Assembly: GCF_016907895.1 (NCBI RefSeq)
Contig: NZ_JAFBCV010000002.1
Span: 1 to 64,000 of the forward strand
DNA length: 64,000 bases
Source: Shouchella xiaoxiensis
Lineage (GTDB): Bacteria > Bacillota > Bacilli > Bacillales > Bacillaceae_D
Direction: 5' to 3'
Positions within the stretch are counted from its first letter, which is position 1. Every line of letters starts with the position of its first letter. Below are positions 46,370 through 53,670 of this stretch, piece by piece. Both the position numbers and the translations under genes were made by a program. The notes beneath the pieces are model-generated. The model saw only the letters and a program-made list of their open reading frames with translations, did no database searches and was not told where the DNA came from.

Positions 46370-47112
46370 ATGTACGTGTAAATAAAGTCTTCGGCTCGTA
46401 ATCCTTGTTCGTGAAAGCCTTGATTGCCAAAAAGCGTATTAAATTCGAGTAAATAAAGCTTGTCATCAGTGACAATTATGTCAAATCCAGCGTGGTTAAT
46501 ATTTAATTGTTTGGCGATATCCTCAACAAGATCGATTGCCTCTTGAGGGATGTCGTCAAAAGAAATAGCCCCACCTTGGGCAACATTATTATGAAAAGCC
46601 TTGTTTTCTCTCCAATAACTTGTAACGACTTTGGTGCCAATAACACAGAGTCGCAAATCACGAATATTTTCAATGTATTCTTGAACGTAAAGAACATCGT
46701 GGTTTTTCGCATACTCGATAAATTCGGATTTGTTTTTTATGAGGAAAACGCCTTGTCCCATTGACGACCTAACAGTCTTTGCAACGAAAGGAAATGAAAA
46801 TGAGTGCAGTACTTGGTCAATTGTATGTCTACTTGTACCTAAGATAACTGTCTTTGGGACATGGTCTGCGCAAACTGCCCAAAATGCTCGCGTCATCTCA
46901 ATTTTGCTATAACCAAGTTGAATACTTTCTATACTCGGAAAGATTTGTTTCTTAAAGCCATAGGTTAAACTGGTCGCTTGCCAATTTTCAGGAAATAAAC
47001 AAAGATCTGCTTGTTCAATTTTAAGACGTTCCTCGAACATCTTTTCCGGTTTTACATAATCAATGCCCGGAATGCCGATTGTTCGGAACGGATTAAATGT
47101 AACCAAATTCAT
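46348..47112 (-). CDS. RimK-like ATP-grasp ligase family protein
   Basis: 254 residues from the ATG at 47112 (MNLVTFNPFRTIGIPG), with GAGGAGG eight bases upstream. ATP-grasp signatures: FPFVAKTVRSSMGQGVFLI near 125, LYVQEYIENIRDLRLCVIG near 155 and HAGFDIIVTDDKLYLLEFNTLFGNQGF near 220, where Asp, Glu and Asn bind Mg-ATP. Such enzymes join a carboxylate to an amine, for example glutamate-tail ligases. The substrate is not deducible. It is inserted between ylbE and ylbF, which are adjacent in B. subtilis. Confidence 0.85.
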   Translation of the reverse strand: MNLVTFNPFRTIGIPGIDYVKPEKMFEERLKIEQADLCLFPENWQATSLTYGFKKQIFPSIESIQLGYSKIEMTRAFWAVCADHVPKTVILGTSRHTIDQVLHSFSFPFVAKTVRSSMGQGVFLIKNKSEFIEYAKNHDVLYVQEYIENIRDLRLCVIGTKVVTSYWRENKAFHNNVAQGGAISFDDIPQEAIDLVEDIAKQLNINHAGFDIIVTDDKLYLLEFNTLFGNQGFHEQGLRAEDFIYTYIKESVTN

Positions 47113-47229
47113 GGTACATGCCTCCTCGCTAATCGAGTGAATTATAGTGAAGTTTTTAGCAGATGTCAATCTGAATTTCCCTATCGAATCTGAAAAGAAC
47201 GTGCTACAATGGGGAGGGGAGGTGCTTCA

Positions 47230-47670
47230 ATGATTGCAACAATTGATACGATGGACTTACTAGATGGTTCAGATGAATTAGCAGAGATGGTTATTCAATC
47301 AGACATCTTTCAAAACTATCGAGCTGCACGCGACCAATTGAATCAAAACAAAGAATCACAAGCAAAAATAGATACGTTTAAAAACATAAAGTTACTTCAC
47401 GAAGAAGTTCAGCGTTTTGGAAAATATCATCCAGATTATCGCTCAATCTCAAGTGAAATTAGAGTAGCAAAGCGAGAACTTGATATGGATGAATTCGTTG
47501 TAGCATTTAAGTCAGCAGAAACGGAACTGGAAACACTCTTAAATGAGTTAAGTTCAACGATAGCACATATGGTGTCTACTTCAATAAAAGTTCCAACAGG
47601 GAATCCATTCTTTGATTCAATGTCCTGTAGCGGGGGTTGTGGTTCTGGTAAAGGATGTAGTTGCGGCTAG
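47230..47670 (+). CDS. ylbF: YlbF/RicF, RNase Y specificity (Y-complex) subunit
   Basis: 146 residues from the ATG at 47230 (MIATIDTMDLL), with GGGGAGGTG upstream; the GTG/ATG upstream frame is not needed. Helical body with EEVQRFGKYHPDYRSISSEI and the C-terminal cysteine cluster CSGGCGSGKGCSC. In B. subtilis YlbF works with YmcA and YaaT; the complex carries iron-sulfur clusters and directs RNase Y processing, competence and sporulation. The cysteines are intact here. Confidence 0.94.
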   Translation: MIATIDTMDLLDGSDELAEMVIQSDIFQNYRAARDQLNQNKESQAKIDTFKNIKLLHEEVQRFGKYHPDYRSISSEIRVAKRELDMDEFVVAFKSAETELETLLNELSSTIAHMVSTSIKVPTGNPFFDSMSCSGGCGSGKGCSCG

Positions 47671-47687
47671 CAGCTACATCTTTTTTT
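47653..47687 (+). terminator. Terminator overlapping ylbF stop
   Basis: GATGTAGTTGC and GCAGCTACATC arms (one G-T pair) then seven Ts; the TAG stop is in the loop. Confidence 0.85.
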
Positions 47688-47699
47688 AATGGTTTTAAA

Positions 47700-47722
47700 A
47701 ACCCCTGGCTCTGCCGGGGGTT
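47700..47722. repeat. IS200 left subterminal hairpin
   Basis: Nine-base-pair stem with CTCTG-type five-base loop, the kind of structure bound by Y1 transposases. Confidence 0.75.
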
Positions 47723-47823
47723 CCAGAGAGCTTCTAGCGTGGTCATAAAAAAAGCCTCACGACGTGATAAGATGGAGTTGGTTTCCCGACCACTACATCT
47801 CATCATAGAAGGAGGCGTGCCCT

Positions 47824-48285
47824 ATGAAGGACATGAACAGTTTAGCACACACAACTTGGAATTGTAAGTATCACATCGTGTTCGCACCGAAGTACAGAAG
47901 ACAAATTATTTATGGGAAATACAAAGAAAGTATCGGCAAAATAATAAGAGATTTATGCGAACGAAAAGAAGTTGTGATACACGAAGCGAATGCGTGTCCT
48001 GATCATATACACATGTTAGTAAGTATCCCACCGAAATTAAATGTGTCTCAATTTATGGGCTACTTAAAAGGGAAAAGTAGTTTAATGATTTTTGATCGAC
48101 ATGCCAATTTGAAATATAAATATGGAAACCGTAAATTTTGGTGTCGAGGCTTCTATGTTGATACAGTGGGCCGAAATAAAAAGCATATCCAAGAATACAT
48201 TCGAAATCAGCTGAAGGAAGACTATATGAGTGATCAGCTATCCTTGTTTGAAGAGCATGATCCCTTTACAGGCCAAAAAAAATAA
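47824..48285 (+). CDS. tnpA: IS200-type Y1 transposase TnpA
   Basis: 153 residues, full family length. HUH motif is HIHMLV in ACPDHIHMLVSIPP near residue 61 and the catalytic Tyr lies in NKKHIQEYIRNQ near 125. NTTWNCKYHIVFAPKYRRQ-like start (TTWNCKYHIVFAPKYRR) is typical. AAGGAGG is eight bases before the ATG. The gene is intact, so the element could be active. Confidence 0.95.
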   Translation: MKDMNSLAHTTWNCKYHIVFAPKYRRQIIYGKYKESIGKIIRDLCERKEVVIHEANACPDHIHMLVSIPPKLNVSQFMGYLKGKSSLMIFDRHANLKYKYGNRKFWCRGFYVDTVGRNKKHIQEYIRNQLKEDYMSDQLSLFEEHDPFTGQKK

Positions 48286-48396
48286 GAAGAGATAAGAGAT
48301 TCTTTAGAATCAGTGAGTAGATGTGGTGCAAGAGGGAAACCATTTCAGTGGGCCTTTGAGGCCAAGGCCGGTAATAGAGGCTTCCAGCCGCAGAGC

Positions 48397-48422
48397 AAAC
48401 CACCAGTTCACACTGGTGGTTT
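48397..48422. repeat. IS200 right subterminal hairpin
   Basis: Eleven-base-pair perfect stem with loop TCAC. Confidence 0.75.
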
Positions 48423-48494
48423 TGATTACTTTGCATGGAAAGAAAGAATTGTGATAAAATACAGACGAGAACAGTAGAAAAGGGGAATTTATAG

Positions 48495-48773
48495 ATGAAT
48501 AACCCAAATCGTCAAGGAATCGTTGTGTGGTTGACCTCTTTAAAATACGCTAGGCAGTTACGACGTTTTGGACATGTTCAATATGTATCAAAAAAAATGA
48601 AGTACGTTGTTTTTTATTGTGATCAGGACAAAGTGGAGGATTTAATAAAAAAACTTTCTTCCTTTCATTTTGTTACAGATGTTCAACCGTCAATGCGCCC
48701 TTTTATAAGTACAGACTATCAGAACGCAAAGCCTGACAAAGCGAAAGAATACGATTATAAATTAGGTATTTAA
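48495..48773 (+). CDS. ylbG: DUF2129 (UPF0298) family protein YlbG
   Basis: 92 residues. RQGIVVWLTSLKYARQLRRFGHVQYVSKKMKYVVFYCDQDKVEDLIKKL is the YlbG signature. Small cytoplasmic alpha/beta protein; function unknown. AAAAGGGGAA lies upstream of the ATG. The IS200 element now separates it from ylbF, its usual neighbour. Confidence 0.93.
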   Translation: MNNPNRQGIVVWLTSLKYARQLRRFGHVQYVSKKMKYVVFYCDQDKVEDLIKKLSSFHFVTDVQPSMRPFISTDYQNAKPDKAKEYDYKLGI

Positions 48774-48799
48774 ACCAGACAAATGTCTGGTTTATTTTT
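48771..48799 (+). terminator. Terminator overlapping ylbG stop
   Basis: TAAACCAGAC and GTCTGGTTTA arms with loop AAAT, then TTTTT; the first three bases are the stop codon. Confidence 0.88.
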
Positions 48800-49166
48800 A
48801 GCTCATCGGTGGAAGAATGCGTTGCAGGCGCAATAACCCTAATAGGTAATGATAATAGTGTTCTTCATTATGAAACTGCGTTGAGCTTTTTACACGTAAG
48901 GGGGGAGTCTCGTAGTTCATTGACTGGGCTAATTGATCAAATAGTGCAATTCGCTTACTCTGAACAGGGATGCCTTCCAAACAAATATAAATGGGCATAA
49001 AGCGACTCTCGCCTGCTGGTCTTAAAGCAATGGCGAGTGAGATTAATTCATCATCTGTTTGAAGCTTGATAAAAGCGTGAATACGTGATTGTTGAGTGGA
49101 GGCGAGCTCCATCAACTCAAAAAAATCAGCATAGCCTTGACCCAGTTTAATAAATCGTTGATTCAT
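48798..49166 (-). CDS. Uncharacterised conserved protein
   Basis: 122 residues from the ATG at 49166 (MNQRFIKLGQGYADFFELMEL), six bases from AAGGAG. FIKLQTDDELISLAIALRPAGESRFMPIYICLEGIP follows and the C-terminus is LLGLLRLQRILPPMS. I recall similar short proteins at this place in other Bacillaceae, sometimes mislabelled as methylthioribose kinase, but cannot assign a function. Soluble. Confidence 0.75.
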   Translation of the reverse strand: MNQRFIKLGQGYADFFELMELASTQQSRIHAFIKLQTDDELISLAIALRPAGESRFMPIYICLEGIPVQSKRIALFDQLAQSMNYETPPLRVKSSTQFHNEEHYYHYLLGLLRLQRILPPMS

Positions 49167-49224
49167 CATAATCTCCTTTAAGCTAGATGCTTGAAGAATA
49201 GCATGTCCATTCAGACCTGTCTAG

Positions 49225-49364
49225 AAAAAAAGGCATTCTTCTTTAAATAAAAGAAGAATGCCTTGCCATGATTTTCACATGGCTATGGGAGAGGAGAAAC
49301 CGGAGGAAGAACTTATGGGGAAATGTAAGTCTTCTCCGCGGTTGTCGCAACACGTTCAGTGCTG
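49225..49364 (-). ncRNA. csfG: CsfG-like sporulation small RNA
   Basis: On the reverse strand between ylbG and rsmD (ylbH), a transcript of about 140 bases is defined by a forespore-type promoter (49371-49401) and a strong terminator (arms 49230-49243 and 49251-49264, then seven Ts on the reverse strand). The middle forms a hairpin (CGGAG-AAGACTTA paired with TAAGTTCTTCCTCCG, 49301-49338) with pyrimidine-rich loops such as TTTCCCC and CTCCTCTCCC. In B. subtilis the conserved sigma-F/sigma-G RNA CsfG occupies the ylbG-ylbH gap, and Rfam lists a ylbH leader motif there. No open frame is needed to explain it. Confidence 0.7.
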
Positions 49365-49370
49365 CTAAAC

Positions 49371-49401
49371 TAAGTATGTACGAACATATCAAGCTTTATA
49401 C
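49371..49401 (-). promoter_or_regulatory. Forespore (sigma-G/sigma-F) type promoter of the CsfG-like RNA
   Basis: Reading leftward: GTATA (49401-49397), 18-base spacer, CATACTTA (49378-49371). The sigma-G consensus is GnATR, 17-18 bases, CATnnTA. Confidence 0.6.
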
Positions 49402-49421
49402 ATAGTAAAGAAGGTGAAAAT

Positions 49422-50003
49422 GTGCGAGTTGTTTCAGGAGAACAAGGTGGTCTACATTTAAAAGCTGTACCTGGTAAACAAACAAGACCAACAACAGATA
49501 AAGTAAAAGAGTCGTTATTCAATATGATTGGACCTTATTTTAATGGAGGAGACGGTCTAGATTTATATGCTGGTAGTGGTGGTCTTGGAATTGAGGCACT
49601 CAGCCGTGGGTTAACGAGCTGTGTTTTTGTAGATTCTCAATCAGCAGCAATCCAAACGATTCATGCTAATTTAGCCCATACGTCGCTAACGAAAAGAGCA
49701 AGTGTTTTTCGCAATGATAGTATTCGGGCATTAAAAGCATTAATTAAAAGAGAACAAGTCTTTCAGATGATATTTTTAGATCCACCTTATGCAAAGGCAA
49801 GCGATCATCTAAAAACAGTTCTCGCTCTAATTCATGATTTCAACCTATTGACTGACGGCGGCGTTGTTATATGTGAAACGGATACAAGTACATTGTTACC
49901 GGGTGCAATTGGCGCGATTCTAAAAGAACGAGAAGAAACGTATGGTGATACAAAAATAACCTTGTATAAAAAGGTGGATAACGATGACAAGAATAGCGAT
50001 TAG
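49422..50003 (+). CDS. rsmD: 16S rRNA (guanine-966-N2)-methyltransferase RsmD
   Basis: 193 residues, GTG start with AAGAAGGTG upstream. MRVVSGEQGGLHLKAVPGKQTRPTTDKVKESLFNMI, the SAM-binding LDLYAGSGGLGIEALSRG near 45 and the catalytic FLDPPYAK near 123 are all family signatures (B. subtilis YlbH). Methylates a guanine in 16S rRNA. Overlaps coaD by 20 bases. Confidence 0.95.
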   Translation: MRVVSGEQGGLHLKAVPGKQTRPTTDKVKESLFNMIGPYFNGGDGLDLYAGSGGLGIEALSRGLTSCVFVDSQSAAIQTIHANLAHTSLTKRASVFRNDSIRALKALIKREQVFQMIFLDPPYAKASDHLKTVLALIHDFNLLTDGGVVICETDTSTLLPGAIGAILKEREETYGDTKITLYKKVDNDDKNSD

Positions 50004-50469
50004 TTCCGGAAGCTTTGATCCAGTCACAAACGGGCATATTGATCTATTTGAACGAGCCTCAAAGCTCTTTGATGAGATCATTGTTGTGATTTCGATTAAT
50101 AATAAAAAAACACCGTTGTTATCACTCGACTTACGCAAGCAACTACTAGTAGAAGCAACAGCACATATTAAAAACCTGCGAATTGATACATTTGAAGGTT
50201 TGCTTGTTGACTATGCAAAAAAACAAAAGGCTGATGCAATTGTAAGAGGTCTGCGGTCAAGCACTGATTTTGACTATGAAAACAATATCGCGTCAATGAA
50301 TAAACAGTTAGTGCCAGAACTTGAGACCATTTTCTTGATGACAAAACCAGCCTATTCCTTTGTCAGTTCTTCTATCGTAAAAGAAGCGGCTAGTTATGGT
50401 TCATGTATTCAAGATTTAGTCCCAAAAGGTGTGGAGAAAGCTTTAAAAAGAGCCTATAACGTTAACTAA
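49984..50469 (+). CDS. coaD: Phosphopantetheine adenylyltransferase
   Basis: 161 residues. Nucleotidyltransferase motif GSFDPVTNGHIDL near residue 8 (TNGH, the HxGH variant) and SFVSSSIVKE near 128 (ISSS signature). Fourth step of CoA synthesis. ATG lies within rsmD, a translationally coupled pair as in B. subtilis. The 3' end overlaps the convergent ylbJ by eight bases with no terminator seen. Confidence 0.96.
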   Translation: MTRIAISSGSFDPVTNGHIDLFERASKLFDEIIVVISINNKKTPLLSLDLRKQLLVEATAHIKNLRIDTFEGLLVDYAKKQKADAIVRGLRSSTDFDYENNIASMNKQLVPELETIFLMTKPAYSFVSSSIVKEAASYGSCIQDLVPKGVEKALKRAYNVN

Positions 50470-51682
50470 ACTCACTTTTAAAAGATTTGCATTTAAGAAT
50501 AAAATAGCTGATTAAAGCAAAAAATGTGATTAAAGGTGCTAGTTGCTGAAACAGGTTCCAGCTTTCAATTAGTGGGTGTGGAAAGGGATGGACTGTAGCT
50601 ATTGTCGCAGCTGACTGTGGGTTGTAAAAAAGCTTATAAAAGATAACGGCTAAGCAAGCTGAAAATACGCCGTGAAGGACTCTGGCATAAAAAAAGGGCC
50701 GGAACCGAATGTCAGAATCTGCTAAAATACTTGCGACTTGAGCTTGAATGGATAATCCGCCAAACCCAAGGATAAAGGATACAATGACAATTTGTGAAAG
50801 AAAAGTTGAGTCCGTTGTTTGACTGATCGCCTGAGCCCCAATTGTAATTTCAAACAATCCAGCAATAAAAGGTTCAGCTAAGGATGGCGATAAGCCAAAA
50901 ATCCCAAATAAAAAGCCAATTAAGACTGCAAGTAGCGAAATCACGCCAATTAATGTAAGGAGCTTATTTAAAACAGAAAATAAGATAATAAACCCGCCGA
51001 TCATAAGAAGGGTTTGAATCGACGATTTGACGGCATCACCTAATAGTTTTCCGATACTTCTCCCGTCTTTTAGTCGTTCTTGATGCAACGAGTGAAACGC
51101 TTCTCTGAGAGTTGTTTTTTTTGTTTCTCGAAGCAATGACTTGGTTTGGTGATCTTCTTTTCCATAAAACCGAAGGACGATACCAACCATAATATTCCCT
51201 GCGTAGTGGGAAAGCGCCAAAATCATTCCTAAAGCTGGGTTGAAAAAAAAACCTACAGCGATTGCGCCGAAAATAAAAAGTGGGTTGGAAGAGTTGGTAA
51301 AACCAGCTAAGCGCTCCCCTTCAATTCTAGTAATTCTTTTTTGTTGCCGCATCTGTACGGCTAGTTTTGCTCCAGCAGGGTTGCCGCTGGCTAACCCCAT
51401 TGCCCAGACGAAGCCACCAAGTCCGGGGACACGGAACAAGGGACGCATTAATGGTTCTAAGATCACTCCGATAAAGGAAACAACACCAAAGCCTATTAAT
51501 AATTCAGATACAATAAAAAAAGGCAACAAAGATGGAAAAACGACATTCCACCACATGTCAAGCCCTCTGCCAGATGCTTCAAGCGCTTCTTTGGGAAAAA
51601 GGACGAGTGAGAAAGCTAAGATGGTAGCGGCAAATGCGAGTGCGCCTGTCTTAATATATGATGCAGCCCGAGCTTCTTTCAT
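50462..51682 (-). CDS. ylbJ: Sporulation integral membrane protein YlbJ
   Basis: 406 residues, about eight to ten membrane segments, with nucleoside-recognition (Gate) domain features: FFIVSELLIGFGVVSFIG, GFVWAMGLASGNPAGAKLAVQMRQQKRITRIEGERLAGFTNSSNPLFI. In B. subtilis it is made in the mother cell under sigma-E and needed for spore cortex. AGGAGGATTCCCATC precedes the ATG. Divergent from ylbK. Confidence 0.94.
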   Translation of the reverse strand: MKEARAASYIKTGALAFAATILAFSLVLFPKEALEASGRGLDMWWNVVFPSLLPFFIVSELLIGFGVVSFIGVILEPLMRPLFRVPGLGGFVWAMGLASGNPAGAKLAVQMRQQKRITRIEGERLAGFTNSSNPLFIFGAIAVGFFFNPALGMILALSHYAGNIMVGIVLRFYGKEDHQTKSLLRETKKTTLREAFHSLHQERLKDGRSIGKLLGDAVKSSIQTLLMIGGFIILFSVLNKLLTLIGVISLLAVLIGFLFGIFGLSPSLAEPFIAGLFEITIGAQAISQTTDSTFLSQIVIVSFILGFGGLSIQAQVASILADSDIRFRPFFYARVLHGVFSACLAVIFYKLFYNPQSAATIATVHPFPHPLIESWNLFQQLAPLITFFALISYFILKCKSFKSEFS

Positions 51683-51809
51683 GATGGGAATCCTCCTAAC
51701 TAATCAATCAACTTGAAGCATGTCCTTTTAAATATACGCATAAGCCGTTTGTTTAGACCATAAGATTGAAACAGATTTAAACTACAAGTACAATTAAGGG
51801 GGACCAGTT

Positions 51810-52592
51810 ATGGGGCAAAAAGAACCCGTTATTGGACTTGCCCTAGGCTCTGGAGGAGCTAGAGGGTTTGCTCATATTGGTGTGCTTCGGACACTGGAAG
51901 AGGCAGGGATAGAAGTTACATACTTAGCTGGTAGCAGCATAGGCGCTTTAGTTGCGACAATGTATGGTGTCGGTCACACTATTGATACATTAGAAACTTT
52001 CGCAAAGCTTTTTAAACGGAAGTTTTATTTAGATTTTACTGTATCAAGGCAAGGGTTGATTGCTGGCGAAAAAATTGAAAGTCTAGTACGATTACTCGCA
52101 AAGAGCAAAACGTTTGCTGAGTTAAGTTACCCTGTACAAGTTGTAGCAACTGATTTATTAACGGGTGACAAAGTGGTTATAAAAGACGGCGATATTGCAA
52201 AAGCGGTTCGAGCTAGCATGTCAATTCCAGGTGTTTTTGTACCAGTGCAAAGGGAAGGACAGCTTTTAGTTGACGGTGGTGTTGTCGAACGGGTGCCCAT
52301 ATCGGTTGTTCGTGAAATGGGTGCTGACCTTGTAATTGCCGTAGACGTATCTTTTTTTCGATCAAATTTAGTGAATCCCTCTATCCATGAAATCGTCATG
52401 CAAACAATGGATATAATGGGGCGAGAACTCGCAAAAAAACAAGAGAGTCAAGGCGATATCTTAATTCGCCCGATTATTAAACATTCAGCTCCTCTTGATT
52501 TTTCTGAAACACATCTGCTCATTGAACAAGGTGCTCAAGCATGTAAAGAACAGCTGCCACAGATAAAGAAAATGATTGACCATTGGAGGTAG
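51810..52592 (+). CDS. ylbK: Patatin-like phospholipase family protein YlbK
   Basis: 260 residues. Oxyanion hole GSGGARGFAHIGVL near 13, nucleophile motif GSSIG near 41 and catalytic Asp in VDGGVVERVPIS near 155: a complete Ser-Asp dyad of the RssA-like patatin family. Lipid acyl hydrolase; substrate unknown. AAGGGGGACC precedes the ATG; ylbL follows after three bases. Confidence 0.94.
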   Translation: MGQKEPVIGLALGSGGARGFAHIGVLRTLEEAGIEVTYLAGSSIGALVATMYGVGHTIDTLETFAKLFKRKFYLDFTVSRQGLIAGEKIESLVRLLAKSKTFAELSYPVQVVATDLLTGDKVVIKDGDIAKAVRASMSIPGVFVPVQREGQLLVDGGVVERVPISVVREMGADLVIAVDVSFFRSNLVNPSIHEIVMQTMDIMGRELAKKQESQGDILIRPIIKHSAPLDFSETHLLIEQGAQACKEQLPQIKKMIDHWR

Positions 52593-52595
52593 GCT

Positions 52596-53651
52596 ATGGA
52601 GGAACCACAGAAAAGATTCGCATGGAAACGATGGCTTGTACTCATTCTAGTAGTGTTGTTATTAGCACGATTTGAGTTGCCCTATTACTATAGTCAACCA
52701 GGGATGGCACAAACGGTTGATGGAATGGTTGAAGTTGAATCTGGATTTCACGATGATAGTGGGGTATTTATGTTAACCACAATCAGGAGTGCTAAAGCGA
52801 CTCCGATCCTCGCTTTTTGGTCTTTATTTAGCGACTTCCGCTCGCTTTATCCAGCACCAACTAATATGTCCGATGATGAGTACGACATGAGACAAACGAT
52901 GCTGATGACTGGATCGCAAGAAGATGCGAAGATCGCAGCTTATCAAGCGGCAGACATTGGCAATGTCACAATTGAGTACGACGGCGTATACGTGACTGGA
53001 ATTGTTGATGGTATGTCCGCAGATGGAATGATTGAACCAGGAGATATCATTGAGCAAGTAAATGGGGAAGAGATTCAAACAGCTGAAGACTTGCTTCAAA
53101 AATTAAGTGAGTTTCAATTAGACGATGAAGTTGACTTAGGGATTAAGCGTGAGGAAGAACGATTTACCAGGACATTAACATTTTCTGAGTTTCCTGAACA
53201 GGAACAGATTGAAGCAGGACGGGTTGGTATCGGCATTTCCGGACCTGTAACGAATCGTTCTGTTGAATTAAATCCTCCAGTTACCATTTCGGCAGGTGCC
53301 ATTGGAGGACCATCAGCGGGTTTAATGTTTGCGCTTGAAATTTATAGTCAATTAGAAGAAATTGATTTAACAAAAGGGTATAATATCGCTGGTACAGGTA
53401 CAATCAACGAAGACGGTCAAGTCGGTCCGATTGGCGGGGCAAATCAGAAAATCGTCGCTGCTGATCGAGAAGGAGCCGATTTCTTTTTAGTGCCAAATCA
53501 AGCTGGGGCGCCGGGCTCTAATTTTGAAGAAGCAAGTGAAGCAGCTGAACGGATTGGAACAGATATGGTTATTGTTCCGATAGATACACTTGATGAGGCA
53601 TTGGCGTTCTTAAAGGGGCTTCCACAAAAAGAAAGCGAAGAAAAGCCGTGA
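52596..53651 (+). CDS. ylbL: Membrane-anchored PDZ / Lon-type serine protease YlbL
   Basis: 351 residues. N-terminal membrane helix (RWLVLILVVLLLARF), a PDZ domain at about 120-205 (VTGIVDGMSADGMIEPGDIIEQVNGEEIQTAEDL) and a Lon protease domain with catalytic Ser in GGPSAGLMFALEIY near 236 and Lys in IGGANQKIVAADREG near 281. Active site faces outside. Related to SepM of streptococci. GGAGGTAGGCT precedes the ATG; operon with ylbK. Confidence 0.95.
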   Translation: MEEPQKRFAWKRWLVLILVVLLLARFELPYYYSQPGMAQTVDGMVEVESGFHDDSGVFMLTTIRSAKATPILAFWSLFSDFRSLYPAPTNMSDDEYDMRQTMLMTGSQEDAKIAAYQAADIGNVTIEYDGVYVTGIVDGMSADGMIEPGDIIEQVNGEEIQTAEDLLQKLSEFQLDDEVDLGIKREEERFTRTLTFSEFPEQEQIEAGRVGIGISGPVTNRSVELNPPVTISAGAIGGPSAGLMFALEIYSQLEEIDLTKGYNIAGTGTINEDGQVGPIGGANQKIVAADREGADFFLVPNQAGAPGSNFEEASEAAERIGTDMVIVPIDTLDEALAFLKGLPQKESEEKP

Positions 53652-53670
53652 CGCTATGTCACGGCTTTTT
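53640..53670. terminator. Bidirectional terminator ylbL / tmcAL
   Basis: AAAAAGCCGTGAC and GTCACGGCTTTTT arms; contains the ylbL stop and the end of tmcAL. Confidence 0.93.

Larger units (their letters stand above)
47690..48425 (+). mobile_element. IS200/IS605-group insertion sequence (IS200-type, tnpA only)
   Basis: About 735 bases between ylbF and ylbG. It holds a Y1 transposase gene and no tnpB. A subterminal hairpin on the left is AACCCCTGG/CCGGGGGTT (47700-47722) and on the right AAACCACCAGT/ACTGGTGGTTT (48397-48422). An imperfect hairpin (about 47770-47800) precedes tnpA, as in other IS200 leaders. Such elements move as single strands and make no target duplication. Exact ends are estimates. 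It lies directly after the ylbF terminator and so does not break a gene. Confidence 0.82.

Noticed and set aside
49309-49368. Small plus-strand peptide frame (MGKCKSSPRLSQ) before rsmD
   Set aside because: It has a good ribosome-binding site, but the same bases form the arms of the hairpin in the CsfG-like RNA on the other strand, which explains them better; kept only as an alternative in the finding.
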